Assembly (NCBI GenBank): GCA_964542455.1
Contig: CAZIUC010000010.1
Coordinates: 47,296 to 111,295 of the forward strand
DNA: 64,000 nucleotides
Direction of reading: 5' to 3'
From: PFJX01 sp964542455
GTDB taxonomy: Bacteria; Pseudomonadota; Gammaproteobacteria; Burkholderiales; Thiobacillaceae
The notes under the pieces were generated by a model that saw nothing but the letters and a program-made list of their open reading frames with translations, ran no database searches and had not been told where the DNA came from. The position numbers were made by a program, and so were the translations under genes. Position 1 is the stretch's first letter, and each line of letters starts with the position of its first letter. Shown one piece after another: positions 24,421 through 32,609 of this stretch.

Positions 24421-25881
24421 ATGACCGACACGATCAAATCCCTCTCCGCCCTTCTCGCCGAAGGCAAAACCTCCAGCGTCGAGCTGTGCCAGGACTATCT
24501 GGCGCGCATCGAGCGCCTGAATCCCGCGCTCAACGCCTTCGTCACGGTGGATGCCGAAAAGACCCTGGCTGAAGCCGCCGCCGCCGATGCGCGCCGCGCC
24601 ACAGGCCAGGCCGGGCCGCTCACCGGCGTGCTATTGGGTGTCCCTGTGGCCCATAAAGACATCTTCTGTGCCGAGGGCTGGCTGACCACCTGCGGCTCGA
24701 AGATGTTGTCCAACTTCGTCTCGCCCTATGACGCCCACGTCATCGAGCAATTCAAGGCGGCCGGCATGCCCTGCCTGGGCAAGACCAATATGGACGAGTT
24801 CGCCATGGGCTCCTCCAACGAAACCAGTTACTACGGCCCGGTGCGCAACCCCTGGGATACCGACCGGGTGCCCGGGGGTTCTTCCGGCGGCAGCGCGGCG
24901 GCGGTGGCGGGGCGACTCGCGCCGGCGGCAACCGGCACCGACACCGGCGGCTCGATCCGGCAGCCGGCGGCATTGACCGGCATCACCGGCCTCAAACCCA
25001 CCTACGGCGTGGTGTCGCGCTACGGCATGATCGCTTTCGCCTCCAGCCTCGATCAGGGCGGACCGATGGCGACGACCGCCGAGGATTGCGCCCTGCTGCT
25101 CAACGTCATGGCCGGCTTCGACCCACGCGATTCCACCAGCCTGGAACGCGAGAAAGAAGATTACGCGCGCGACCTGAACCAACCCCTGACTGGCCTCAGG
25201 ATCGGTCTGCCGCGCGAATTCTTCGGCGCCGGCCTCTCCGGCGACACCGCCCGCGCGGTCGAGGAAGCCATCAATCAGTTGAAGAAGCTGGGCGCGCAAA
25301 CCGTGGAAGTCGGTCTGCCCAATTCCAACCTGTCGGTCGCCGCCTATTACGTCCTGGCGCCGGCGGAAGCCTCCAGCAATCTGTCGCGTTTCGATGGCGT
25401 GCGTTACGGCTACCGCACACCGGAGTACAAAGACCTCACCGACATGTACGAGAAGACCCGCGCCGAAGGCTTCGGCAGCGAGGTCAAGCGGCGCATCATG
25501 ATCGGCGCCTACGTGCTCTCGCATGGCTATTACGACGCCTACTATCTGCAAGCGCAGAAACTGCGGCGCCTGATCGCCCAGGACTTCGTTGAGGCGTTCA
25601 GGCAATGCGACGTTATCCTCGGCCCCACCGCGCCCACCACCGCCTTCAAGCTGGGAGAGAAAACCGCCGACCCGGTCGAAATGTACCTTTCCGACATCTA
25701 CACCATCGCCGTCAACCTCGCCGGTCTGCCCAGCATGTCGCTGCCCTGCGGCTTCGACGCCCAGGGCCTGCCGATCGGCCTGCAACTCATCGGCGACTAT
25801 TTCGCAGAGGCGCGCATGCTCAACGTCGCGCACCAGTACCAACTGGCCAGCGACTGGCACACGCGGGCGCCGGCGCTCTGA
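24421..25881 (+). CDS. gatA: Asp-tRNA(Asn)/Glu-tRNA(Gln) amidotransferase subunit A
   Basis: A 486-residue amidase-signature glutaminase that supplies ammonia to GatB. The Ser-cisSer-Lys triad is visible: Lys in VPVAHKDIFCAEGWLTTCGS, cis-Ser and Ser in VPGGSSGGSAAAVAGRLAP and TGTDTGGSIRQPAALTGITG. Length is normal. The expected partner gatB is not next: about 2.5 kb of foreign genes lie between (25.9-28.4 kb). Confidence 0.97.
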   Translation: MTDTIKSLSALLAEGKTSSVELCQDYLARIERLNPALNAFVTVDAEKTLAEAAAADARRATGQAGPLTGVLLGVPVAHKDIFCAEGWLTTCGSKMLSNFVSPYDAHVIEQFKAAGMPCLGKTNMDEFAMGSSNETSYYGPVRNPWDTDRVPGGSSGGSAAAVAGRLAPAATGTDTGGSIRQPAALTGITGLKPTYGVVSRYGMIAFASSLDQGGPMATTAEDCALLLNVMAGFDPRDSTSLEREKEDYARDLNQPLTGLRIGLPREFFGAGLSGDTARAVEEAINQLKKLGAQTVEVGLPNSNLSVAAYYVLAPAEASSNLSRFDGVRYGYRTPEYKDLTDMYEKTRAEGFGSEVKRRIMIGAYVLSHGYYDAYYLQAQKLRRLIAQDFVEAFRQCDVILGPTAPTTAFKLGEKTADPVEMYLSDIYTIAVNLAGLPSMSLPCGFDAQGLPIGLQLIGDYFAEARMLNVAHQYQLASDWHTRAPAL

Positions 25882-25893
25882 AAGGAGACGATC

Positions 25894-26520
25894 ATGGGCT
25901 TCGCGCTGAAGAAGGATGAGCGTTGCACGGTCGAGCAGTACCTGACCTGGCCGGAGGACGGCCCGCGTTATGAGTTGATCGACGGCGTTCCTTTCGAGAT
26001 GAACGCGCCCGGCTACGATCACCAGAAGATCGTGGCGTCGCTGCATGTCGAACTGGAGCTTCACCAACGCGAGCGCCTGAAATCAGGCGGCGGCGCGGGC
26101 GAGCCGCCCTGCGACATCCTCGAATCGCCAATTGACGTCATCCTCTCCGACATCTCCGTGGTGCAACCCGACCTCATCGTCGTGTGCGATCCGACCATCG
26201 TGGTGAATGGCCGAGTGCGCGGCGAGCCCGACCTGGTGGTGGAAGTGCTCTCGCCCAGCACCGCCGCCAAGGACCGCAAGCACAAGCGCCGCCTCTACGA
26301 GACCGCCGGCGTGCCGCAATACCTTTTGATCGACCCGGCCTACCGTTTCGCCGAGTTGTACAGCCTGGACGCGGACGGGCGCTATCCCGAGCCCGAGGTG
26401 CTGCTGGCGGAAGATGCGCTGACCCTGCGCGTCGCGCCCGGCTTCTCCCTCACTTTTCACGATTTGTTCGGCTGGCCATTGCAGATCGAGGCACGCCAGG
26501 ACATCGCCCGCTACGCATGA
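25894..26520 (+). CDS. Uma2 family (DUF820) putative nuclease
   Basis: A 208-residue protein of the Uma2 family, which has a PD-(D/E)XK-like fold and no settled function. Typical parts: YELIDGVPFEMNAPGYDHQK (the RYELIDG entry), VVQPDLIVVCDPT (D of the active site), GEPDLVVEVLSPSTAAKDRKHKRRLYE (the E-x-L-SPST helix) and VPQYLLIDP. AAGGAG just before the ATG is a good ribosome site. Its stop overlaps the methyltransferase start (ATGA), so it belongs to the R-M insertion between gatA and gatB. A related gene lies at 47.6 kb. Confidence 0.85.
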   Translation: MGFALKKDERCTVEQYLTWPEDGPRYELIDGVPFEMNAPGYDHQKIVASLHVELELHQRERLKSGGGAGEPPCDILESPIDVILSDISVVQPDLIVVCDPTIVVNGRVRGEPDLVVEVLSPSTAAKDRKHKRRLYETAGVPQYLLIDPAYRFAELYSLDADGRYPEPEVLLAEDALTLRVAPGFSLTFHDLFGWPLQIEARQDIARYA

Positions 26521-27392
26521 AATACGAAATTGTCCCCATCCCCGAGCAGATTGCTCTGGACGATTCCTTGGTGCTGGAAGGCGATGCGATGAATGTCTTG
26601 ACCCGCCTGCCGGCCAACTCGGTGCAGTGCGTGGTGACTTCGCCACCGTATTGGGGCTTGCGCGACTACGGCATCGCCGGCCAGATCGGCCTGGAAGAAA
26701 CCTTACCGCAGTTCATCAACCGACTGGTCGGCGTTTTCGCCGAGGCCAGGCGCGTGCTTAGGGACGACGGGGTGCTCTGGTTGAACATCGGTGACGGCTA
26801 TACCAGCGGCAATCGTGGCTATCGCGCCCCTGACAAGAAGAATCCCGCTCGTGCCATGTCGATTCGGCCGGATACGCCGGAAGGCCTGAAACCCAAGGAT
26901 TTGATGGGCATTCCCTGGCGTCTGGCCTTTGCCTTGCAGGACGACGGCTGGTATCTGCGCAGCGACATCGTTTGGAACAAGCCCAACGCGATGCCGGAGA
27001 GCGTCAAGGACCGGCCTAGCCGGAGCCATGAATTTCTCTTCATGCTGACCAAGTCCGAACGATATTTTTATGATTACCAGGCGGCCAAAGAACCCGCGCT
27101 CAACGGGGCCTCGCGCAACCGGCGCAGCGTATGGAGCATTAACACTCAGGCCACCGATCACGCCCACTACGCGGTGTTTCCGCCGGCTTTGATCGAGCCC
27201 TGCATTCTGAGCACGAGCCGTGTGGGTGATTTCATACTCGACCCGTTTTTCGGCTCTGGCACGGTCGGCCTGGTTTGCCAAAAACTGGGGCGTCGTTGCA
27301 TCGGCATCGAATTGAACCCGGAGTATGCCGATCTCGCGGTCGAACGCTTGGGGGCGCTGACCCATAAGGTCATGCGCTTGAAAGCCGCGTGA
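26517..27392 (+). CDS. Type II DNA methyltransferase, beta class, probably N4-cytosine
   Basis: A 291-residue methyltransferase. The catalytic motif IV is VVTSPPYWGLRDYG near residue 42, and the SAM-binding motif I, FILDPFFGSGTVGLVCQKLG, is near residue 245; this order marks the beta class. TSPPY, rather than DPPY, favours N4-methylcytosine. Other parts: RVLRDDGVLWLNIGDGYTSG and GWYLRSDIVWNKPN, both common in such enzymes. ATGA overlap with the Uma2 gene, and the next gene (putative nuclease) starts at its stop. It should protect the host site cut by the partner nuclease. Confidence 0.9.
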   Translation: MKYEIVPIPEQIALDDSLVLEGDAMNVLTRLPANSVQCVVTSPPYWGLRDYGIAGQIGLEETLPQFINRLVGVFAEARRVLRDDGVLWLNIGDGYTSGNRGYRAPDKKNPARAMSIRPDTPEGLKPKDLMGIPWRLAFALQDDGWYLRSDIVWNKPNAMPESVKDRPSRSHEFLFMLTKSERYFYDYQAAKEPALNGASRNRRSVWSINTQATDHAHYAVFPPALIEPCILSTSRVGDFILDPFFGSGTVGLVCQKLGRRCIGIELNPEYADLAVERLGALTHKVMRLKAA

Positions 27393-28357
27393 TGTTCAAC
27401 TTCCCACCACCCAGCCAGCAGATCGCTTTTTCCCTCGCGTTGACCCAGGCGCGCACACTATTTTTGCAGGACGCGCTGGGACGAACCGTGGCTGACCTGG
27501 ACATCGCGCTGGTGGACCAGGAACTGTCCCGACTTGCGCCGAAAAAATGGCTCGCGGCCCTGGCACGGCATGGGTTGCGCGGAGAACTGGTGTTCGCCAT
27601 GCCTTGCGTGCTGCAAGCCAACCCGCGTTTGCTCGCCTATTACCGCCTTCTGCTGGGCTACAGCCAGAAGGAATTCTTTACCAAGGCCACAGGAGCTTCC
27701 GCCTTCAAGGCGATGGAGGCGGATGGCCGTCTGCCCGACAAGGCGAATCTTGAATTGCCGGCTTTCTGCGAATCCTTGAACCAGGCTGCGGCGATCCTGG
27801 TGCAGGGCATCGGCCTGGAAGGCGTCTCCCGAAGCTTGCTGGATGACATCACCTTGCTGACGTTTGGCCCCCAGTTGCGCGGTGGGGCCAATGTTCGTAA
27901 AGGTGGAGACGCCACTCTGCGGGTATTCGACATCATCCAGGCCATCGTCAAGCGTGCGATCAAGGCCCGAACCGCCAGCAGTATCGAATTGCGCAACGCC
28001 GCGCGCAGAACGGTCATGATCGAATTCGCGGCGGACCCTGACATCATCATCCGAGAGCAAACCCCCAAGGGCGGCCACATCAACAAGATCGCCATCGAGA
28101 TCAAGGGTGGAACCGATTACTCCAACATCCACAATCGCCTTGGTGAAGCCGAGAAAAGCCACCAGAAGGCCAGGTCGAACGGTTTTACCCAGTGCTGGAC
28201 TGTGGTGAACGTGTCTGGTCTCGACAACGCATTGGCACACAAAGAGTCGCCCAGCTCCGACCGTTTTTATAATCTGGTCGACCTGGAAAACCCGGACAGC
28301 GATGCCTATCAGGATTTCAGGGAACAACTCGTCTCTCTGACCGGGATCAGAAACTAG
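27392..28357 (+). CDS. Type II restriction endonuclease, XcyI-like
   Basis: A 321-residue protein coded directly after the methyltransferase (TGATG overlap). I recall its pattern as that of the XcyI/Cfr9I family, whose members cut CCCGGG: FNFPPPSQQIAFSLAL at the start, LLAYYRLLLGYSQKEFF, and the catalytic-looking region MIEFAADPDIIIRE followed by NKIAIEIKGGTDYSNIHNRL, a PD-(D/E)XK arrangement with Asp and the E-x-K pair, then GEAEKSHQKARSNGF. The family call is from memory and should be tested. N4-cytosine methylation by the partner is consistent with it. CCCGGG sites do occur in the window (for example in gatA), so they must be methylated if the call is right. Confidence 0.7.
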   Translation: MFNFPPPSQQIAFSLALTQARTLFLQDALGRTVADLDIALVDQELSRLAPKKWLAALARHGLRGELVFAMPCVLQANPRLLAYYRLLLGYSQKEFFTKATGASAFKAMEADGRLPDKANLELPAFCESLNQAAAILVQGIGLEGVSRSLLDDITLLTFGPQLRGGANVRKGGDATLRVFDIIQAIVKRAIKARTASSIELRNAARRTVMIEFAADPDIIIREQTPKGGHINKIAIEIKGGTDYSNIHNRLGEAEKSHQKARSNGFTQCWTVVNVSGLDNALAHKESPSSDRFYNLVDLENPDSDAYQDFREQLVSLTGIRN

Positions 28358-28378
28358 GAAACCAGTAGGAACCACACC

Positions 28379-29833
28379 ATGCAATGGGAAACCGTCATCG
28401 GGCTGGAAGTGCATTCCCAGCTTTCCACCCGGACCAAAATTTTCTCCGGCGCCAGTACCGCTTTCGGCGCCGAACCCAATCGGCAAGCCTGCCAGGTGGA
28501 TCTCGCCCTGCCTGGCGTACTGCCGGTATTGAACAAGGGCGCGGTGGAGCGGGCGATCAAGTTCGGGCTGGCGATCGGCGCCAGGCTCAACCGCAGCAAC
28601 GTCTTCGACCGCAAGAATTACTTCTATCCCGACCTGCCCAAGGGCTACCAGATCAGCCAGTTCACCCTGCCCATCGTCGAGGCCGGCGAACTGACGGTGC
28701 AGGTTGGGGAGAGTGACAAGGCGGTGGAAAAGACCGTCCGCATCACCCGCGCCCACCTGGAAGAAGACGCCGGCAAGTCGCTGCATGAAGACTTCCATGG
28801 CATGACTGGCATTGACCTCAACCGTGCCGGCACGCCGCTGCTGGAAATCGTCTCGGAGCCGGACATGCGTTCCGCCAAGGAAGCGGTGGCCTACGCCAAG
28901 GCGCTGCATACGCTGGTGACCTGGATCGGCATCTGCGACGGCAACATGCAGGAAGGCAGCTTCCGGGTCGACGCCAACGTCTCGGTGCGGCCGCTGGGCC
29001 AGGCCGAGTACGGCACCCGACGCGAGATCAAGAACCTCAACTCCTTCAAGTTCCTGGAACAGGCGATCAATTACGAAGCGCGCTGGCAGATCGAACAGAT
29101 CGAAGACGGCCACACCATTCAGCAGGCCACCGTGCTGTTCGACCCGGACAGCGGTGAAACCCGCGTCATGCGGACCAAGGAAGATGCCCACGATTACCGC
29201 TACTTCCCCGATCCCGACCTGCTGCCAGTGAAACTGGAGGAAGACTGGATCGAACAGGTGCGCGCCACGCTGCCGGAACTGCCGCAACAGAAGCAGACGC
29301 GTTATCGGACCGATCTCGGGCTGTCGGCATATGACGCTTCGGTGCTCACCAGCGGCAAATGGACAGCGGATTATTTCGAGGAAATGCTTGTATCCGCCGG
29401 CTCTGATCAAGCCAAGGCTTGCGCCAATTGGGTCACTGGTGGCCTTGCCGCTTACCTCAATCAGATGGGTAACAGCCCGGACCAATGCCCCGTTACGCCA
29501 GGACAGGCGGCGGGTGTGGTGAGGCGAGTCGCGGACGGAACCATCAACGGCAAGATCGCGAAGGAAATATTCGATGCGCTGTGGAAAGGCGAAGGCATGG
29601 ACGCCGATCAGATCATCGAGGCCCGAGGCCTGAAACAAGTCTCCGATTCCGGCGCCATCGAGGCGATCATCGACGACGTCCTGGTGGCGAACACCAAATC
29701 GGTCGAGGAATTCCGTTCCGGCAAGGAGAAAGCCTTCAACGCTCTGGTCGGCCAGGTGATGAAGGCTTCCAAAGGCAAGGCCAATCCGGCCCAGGTCAAC
29801 GAACTGCTGAAGAAGAAACTCGGCGCTGTTTGA
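28379..29833 (+). CDS. gatB: Asp-tRNA(Asn)/Glu-tRNA(Gln) amidotransferase subunit B
   Basis: A 484-residue subunit that binds the misacylated tRNA, phosphorylates the side chain and amidates it. Opening MQWETVIGLEVHSQLSTRTK is typical, as are DLPKGYQISQF, TRAHLEEDAGKSLHED and GIDLNRAGTPLLEIVSEPDM. The C-terminal YqeY-like domain (from about residue 330 to ASKGKANPAQVNELLKKKLG) is intact. It lies 21 bases after the nuclease gene, so its expression now depends on read-through from gatCA across the R-M insert or on a promoter inside it. Confidence 0.97.
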   Translation: MQWETVIGLEVHSQLSTRTKIFSGASTAFGAEPNRQACQVDLALPGVLPVLNKGAVERAIKFGLAIGARLNRSNVFDRKNYFYPDLPKGYQISQFTLPIVEAGELTVQVGESDKAVEKTVRITRAHLEEDAGKSLHEDFHGMTGIDLNRAGTPLLEIVSEPDMRSAKEAVAYAKALHTLVTWIGICDGNMQEGSFRVDANVSVRPLGQAEYGTRREIKNLNSFKFLEQAINYEARWQIEQIEDGHTIQQATVLFDPDSGETRVMRTKEDAHDYRYFPDPDLLPVKLEEDWIEQVRATLPELPQQKQTRYRTDLGLSAYDASVLTSGKWTADYFEEMLVSAGSDQAKACANWVTGGLAAYLNQMGNSPDQCPVTPGQAAGVVRRVADGTINGKIAKEIFDALWKGEGMDADQIIEARGLKQVSDSGAIEAIIDDVLVANTKSVEEFRSGKEKAFNALVGQVMKASKGKANPAQVNELLKKKLGAV

Positions 29834-29848
29834 CCGGGCCGATTTCCA

Positions 29849-29938
29849 GTAGGCCAGGTTGCGGCTTTATCGCTACCTGGCGACCCACTTCCAGTTTGAT
29901 AAAACGATCGTCAGGTTGCCTTCGGCAACCTGACCTCC
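29849..29938. repeat. Dispersed palindromic repeat, family B, copy 1
   Basis: Arms GTAGGCCAGGTTGCGG (left) and the complement of the right arm around GCAACCTGACCTCC. Copies with the same arms occur at 49501-49600 and 60194-60293; the central bases differ between copies. All three lie in intergenic gaps. It looks like a REP/BIME-like unit. Confidence 0.7.
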
Positions 29939-29981
29939 TCTGCTGGTCCATGCGCGGCGAGTGACAGCGCAAAACGCGCAC

Positions 29982-30602
29982 CTACTGCCTGACCATCGCC
30001 TTCAATTCCATCAGCTCCTGGAACCGCGTCTTTTCCGCCTCGAAGCGTTTTTTCAACTCGATCATGGCTTTTTCACGCTGCCGTATGGCCTCACCGGCTT
30101 GCGCCAATTCGGCCTGCGCCTCGTCGCGCATCTGCAGGATGTTAGCCGGCTCCGCCACGCGCGCCGCGCGGAACCGGGCCAATTGGCCATTGGCGAAAGA
30201 CAGCTTGGCCGCGCTGTTATCCATGCGGGATTGCAAGCCACTCAGGGTCAGTTTTTCCAGTTCCAGGGCGCGATCGCGCGCCAGGTCGATCTCGGTTTCG
30301 TCGGCATAAGTGGACAACAGGGCGCGGTCGCGGCGCTGCTGATCTTCCACCCGGCGCAAATGTTCGTCGTGGGCGGCGCTTTCCTCGGCACGGCGACGGC
30401 GCTCCTCGGGGGTGAGCAGGGTGCGCGGCGTCTCTCGCACCACGCGTCCCTGCTTGTCCAGTTCCAGGTGGCCCAGGCCGGACTGCTGAGTGGGCATGAC
30501 ATCACCGTAATGCACTTTGCCCTTGGCATCTACCCAACGGTATGTGGTGGCCAAGGCTGAGCTGGCGGCGAAAAACAGAAGGAGGCAGACGCAGATGCGC
30601 AT
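29982..30602 (-). CDS. DUF4124 domain protein, exported
   Basis: A 206-residue protein with a signal peptide (MRICVCLLLFFAASSALA) followed by the DUF4124 motif TYRWVDAKGKVHYGDVMP. The rest (about residues 75-206) is a long charged helix, rich in Glu, Arg and Ala (LAQAGEAIRQREKAMIELKK), likely a coiled coil. The family is common in Beta- and Gammaproteobacteria and its role is unknown. The upstream ATG at 30683 would bury the signal peptide, so I use 30602. Confidence 0.75.
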   Translation of the reverse strand: MRICVCLLLFFAASSALATTYRWVDAKGKVHYGDVMPTQQSGLGHLELDKQGRVVRETPRTLLTPEERRRRAEESAAHDEHLRRVEDQQRRDRALLSTYADETEIDLARDRALELEKLTLSGLQSRMDNSAAKLSFANGQLARFRAARVAEPANILQMRDEAQAELAQAGEAIRQREKAMIELKKRFEAEKTRFQELMELKAMVRQ

Positions 30603-30735
30603 GGGGTTCACGAAGAAAGACTCCTCCTTTCTCAGCAAGTCATGGGCCAGTATTAGTTCTAGTGTTTTCAACATGTTGAACAACCATAGCCCAGTTTCAT
30701 CCGCTGAAATACCGGCATCCTTCCCCGGTTTTTCG

Positions 30736-31380
30736 TCACTCGCCTACGCCATATTGGCCACGGTAGTGTTCGATTGCCGCGAGAGTATTACGCCATTCCG
30801 ATTTGTCGGACAGGTAGTTGGATAAATCATTCAGATTGACGATGCTAACCACAGGCAGGCCGTAATCGCGGCTCACTTCCTGCACCGCCGACAGGCTGCC
30901 CTGGCCGCGTTCCATGCGGTCCAGCGCGATGGCCACGCCGCACGGCGTGGCACCCGCGGCGCGGATCAGTTCTACCGACTCGCGTACCGAGGTACCGGCG
31001 GATATCACGTCATCGACGATCAGGATACGGCCCGACAGCTTGGCTCCGACGATATTGCCACCTTCGCCATGGTCCTTCGCTTCCTTGCGGTTGTAGCTGT
31101 AGGGCAGATTGTGGCCCGCGGCTGCAAAGGCGATGGCCACGGATGCCGCCAGCGGAATACCCTTGTAGGCCGGCCCAAACAAGCCGTCGAAGGCAATACC
31201 TGAATCAACGATGGCCTTCTCGTAGAATTCGCCGAGCTGTTTCAGCGACACCCCATCGTTGAACAAACCGGCGTTGAAAAAATACGGACTCATCCGCCCC
31301 GCCTTGGTCTTGAACTCTCCGAACAGCAACACCTGTTGGCGAATCGCGAAGTCGAGAAACGCTCCTTTGAAATCCTGCAT
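30736..31380 (-). CDS. pyrE: Orotate phosphoribosyltransferase
   Basis: A 214-residue enzyme that joins orotate to PRPP, giving OMP in pyrimidine synthesis. The PRPP-binding motif is ILIVDDVISAGTSVRESVEL; GLFGPAYKGIPLAASVAIAF and YNRKEAKDHGEGGNIVGAKL (flexible catalytic loop) are conserved. Length matches the family. Its start is next to the xth fragment at 31.4 kb. Confidence 0.96.
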   Translation of the reverse strand: MQDFKGAFLDFAIRQQVLLFGEFKTKAGRMSPYFFNAGLFNDGVSLKQLGEFYEKAIVDSGIAFDGLFGPAYKGIPLAASVAIAFAAAGHNLPYSYNRKEAKDHGEGGNIVGAKLSGRILIVDDVISAGTSVRESVELIRAAGATPCGVAIALDRMERGQGSLSAVQEVSRDYGLPVVSIVNLNDLSNYLSDKSEWRNTLAAIEHYRGQYGVGE

Positions 31381-31398
31381 GCCTATAACCTTCGTTCT

Positions 31399-31491
31399 GT
31401 GCGCGTTATCAGGCTGAATCTTAACGGAATCTGCTCCAGCCCCGAGTACGGCACTGTCACCTGCCTCCAGAAAATCAAGGCGCGAGGCTCC
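31399..31491 (+). pseudogene. Inverted 5' fragment of an xth-like gene
   Basis: On the plus strand, codons from 31399 read VRVIRLNLNGICS and then GTVTCLQKIKARGS. The intact xth gene on the opposite strand begins MLRVITLNLNGIRS and later has DVVCLQELKAQAP. The fragment lacks the 11 or so codons in between and stops matching after 93 bases. Its end overlaps the 3' end of xth. It sits directly upstream of pyrE in the divergent orientation, where many Betaproteobacteria keep the exonuclease gene; that last point is general knowledge. It may therefore be a relic of the ancestral divergent copy. Confidence 0.6.
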
Positions 31492-32263
31492 AGTCGTAAT
31501 CCACTATCAGTGGGGCATGGTCGCTGAACCGCCGCGCCTTGTAGACCGAAGCGGCTTTCGCTTTTTGCGCCAAGCCAGCAGTCGCAATCTGGTAATCGAT
31601 TCTCCACCCCACATTTTTCGCCCAGGCCTGGCCCCGGTTGCTCCACCAGGTGTAGGCCTCGCCTTCGTGGTCGGGATAGAGTCGGCGGTAGACGTCGACC
31701 AGGCCGACGCGCTCGAACAAGTCGCTCATCCAGGCGCGCTCTTCCGGTAGGAAGCCGGAGTTCTTGCGGTTGCCTTTCCAGTTCTTGAGGTCGATTTCAC
31801 GGTGGGCGATGTTCCAGTCGCCGCACAGGATGAATTCGCGGCCGCTATTCGCCAGCGCCTCCAGGCGCGGCAGAAAACGTTCCATGAAGGCGAATTTCGC
31901 GGCCTGGCGTTCCTCGCCAGAGGAACCGGAGGGTAAATAGAGGGAAACCACGGAGAGGTCGCCATAGACCGCCTCGATATAGCGGCCCTCCGCATCGATA
32001 TCGGCGATGCCGAGACCTTCGATGATCTGGTCGGGCTGTTTTCTCGAGTAAATGCCGACACCGCTGTACCCCTTCTTTTCCGCGTAATGGAAATAGCCGT
32101 GGAGGCCGGGCGGGTTGAGCATTTCCAGTGAGAGGTCGGGCGCTTGCGCCTTGAGTTCCTGGAGACAGACAACATCGGCATCCTGAGCGGCCAGCCAGGC
32201 AAAAACGCCTTTGCTGGAAGCGGAGCGAATTCCGTTAAGGTTCAGCGTAATCACACGCAGCAT
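31475..32263 (-). CDS. xth: Exodeoxyribonuclease III (AP endonuclease)
   Basis: A 262-residue EEP-fold repair enzyme that nicks DNA 5' of abasic sites and degrades 3' ends. Metal and catalytic motifs: ITLNLNGIRSA (Asn), DVVCLQELKA (Glu), ILCGDWNIAHREID (Asp and Asn), VGWRIDYQIAT and FSDHAPLIVDYDW (Asp-His). Length is normal. It ends facing pyrE and lies just outside the left repeat of the defence island. Confidence 0.95.
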   Translation of the reverse strand: MLRVITLNLNGIRSASSKGVFAWLAAQDADVVCLQELKAQAPDLSLEMLNPPGLHGYFHYAEKKGYSGVGIYSRKQPDQIIEGLGIADIDAEGRYIEAVYGDLSVVSLYLPSGSSGEERQAAKFAFMERFLPRLEALANSGREFILCGDWNIAHREIDLKNWKGNRKNSGFLPEERAWMSDLFERVGLVDVYRRLYPDHEGEAYTWWSNRGQAWAKNVGWRIDYQIATAGLAQKAKAASVYKARRFSDHAPLIVDYDWSLAP

Positions 32264-32331
32264 TGCGGCATGCCTCCTGTAAATGAAAAGTATTGTGAGT
32301 CCGTTTCAAGTGCGCAAGCAGCCTTCGCAGA

Positions 32332-32474
32332 CACAGAAAACGGAAAAACCGCCGAAACCGGGGTTTTCGGGCCGATGCCGCCTTTCGCACAAATCCGCGA
32401 ACCCGCGCCAGCACTGGCGTGGCGGGTAGACGTGAAAAAGGCCAGAGCAACATCTGGTCTTCGATTAGTGGTGG
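32332..32474. repeat. Left 143-bp direct repeat of the island (att-like)
   Basis: Matches 44603-44745 without gaps, with about 15 differences by my count (roughly 90% identity). On the minus strand it starts with CCACCACTAAT, the CCA end of tRNA-Ala, then a hairpin CCAGATGTTGCTCTGG followed by T5, matching the tRNA terminator, and about 100 more bases. It does not include the body of the tRNA. Confidence 0.85.
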
Positions 32475-32609
32475 TGCTGGGTTTACTACCGAACTCCTCG
32501 CTCTTGGGGCCAGTGAGCAACGCTGCGGGCATACGCGGGAGAGTGAGGAAACTCAAGCAAGGGGCCATGATCAGGTAGGCGGCCTGCGGCGATTTGGTGG
32601 AGGCGATCA

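Noticed and set aside
27458..29638. A 726-codon open frame on the minus strand, antisense to the restriction nuclease and gatB
   Set aside because: Both plus-strand genes are clear family members, and the antisense product has no recognised motif. It is a by-product of high GC content.
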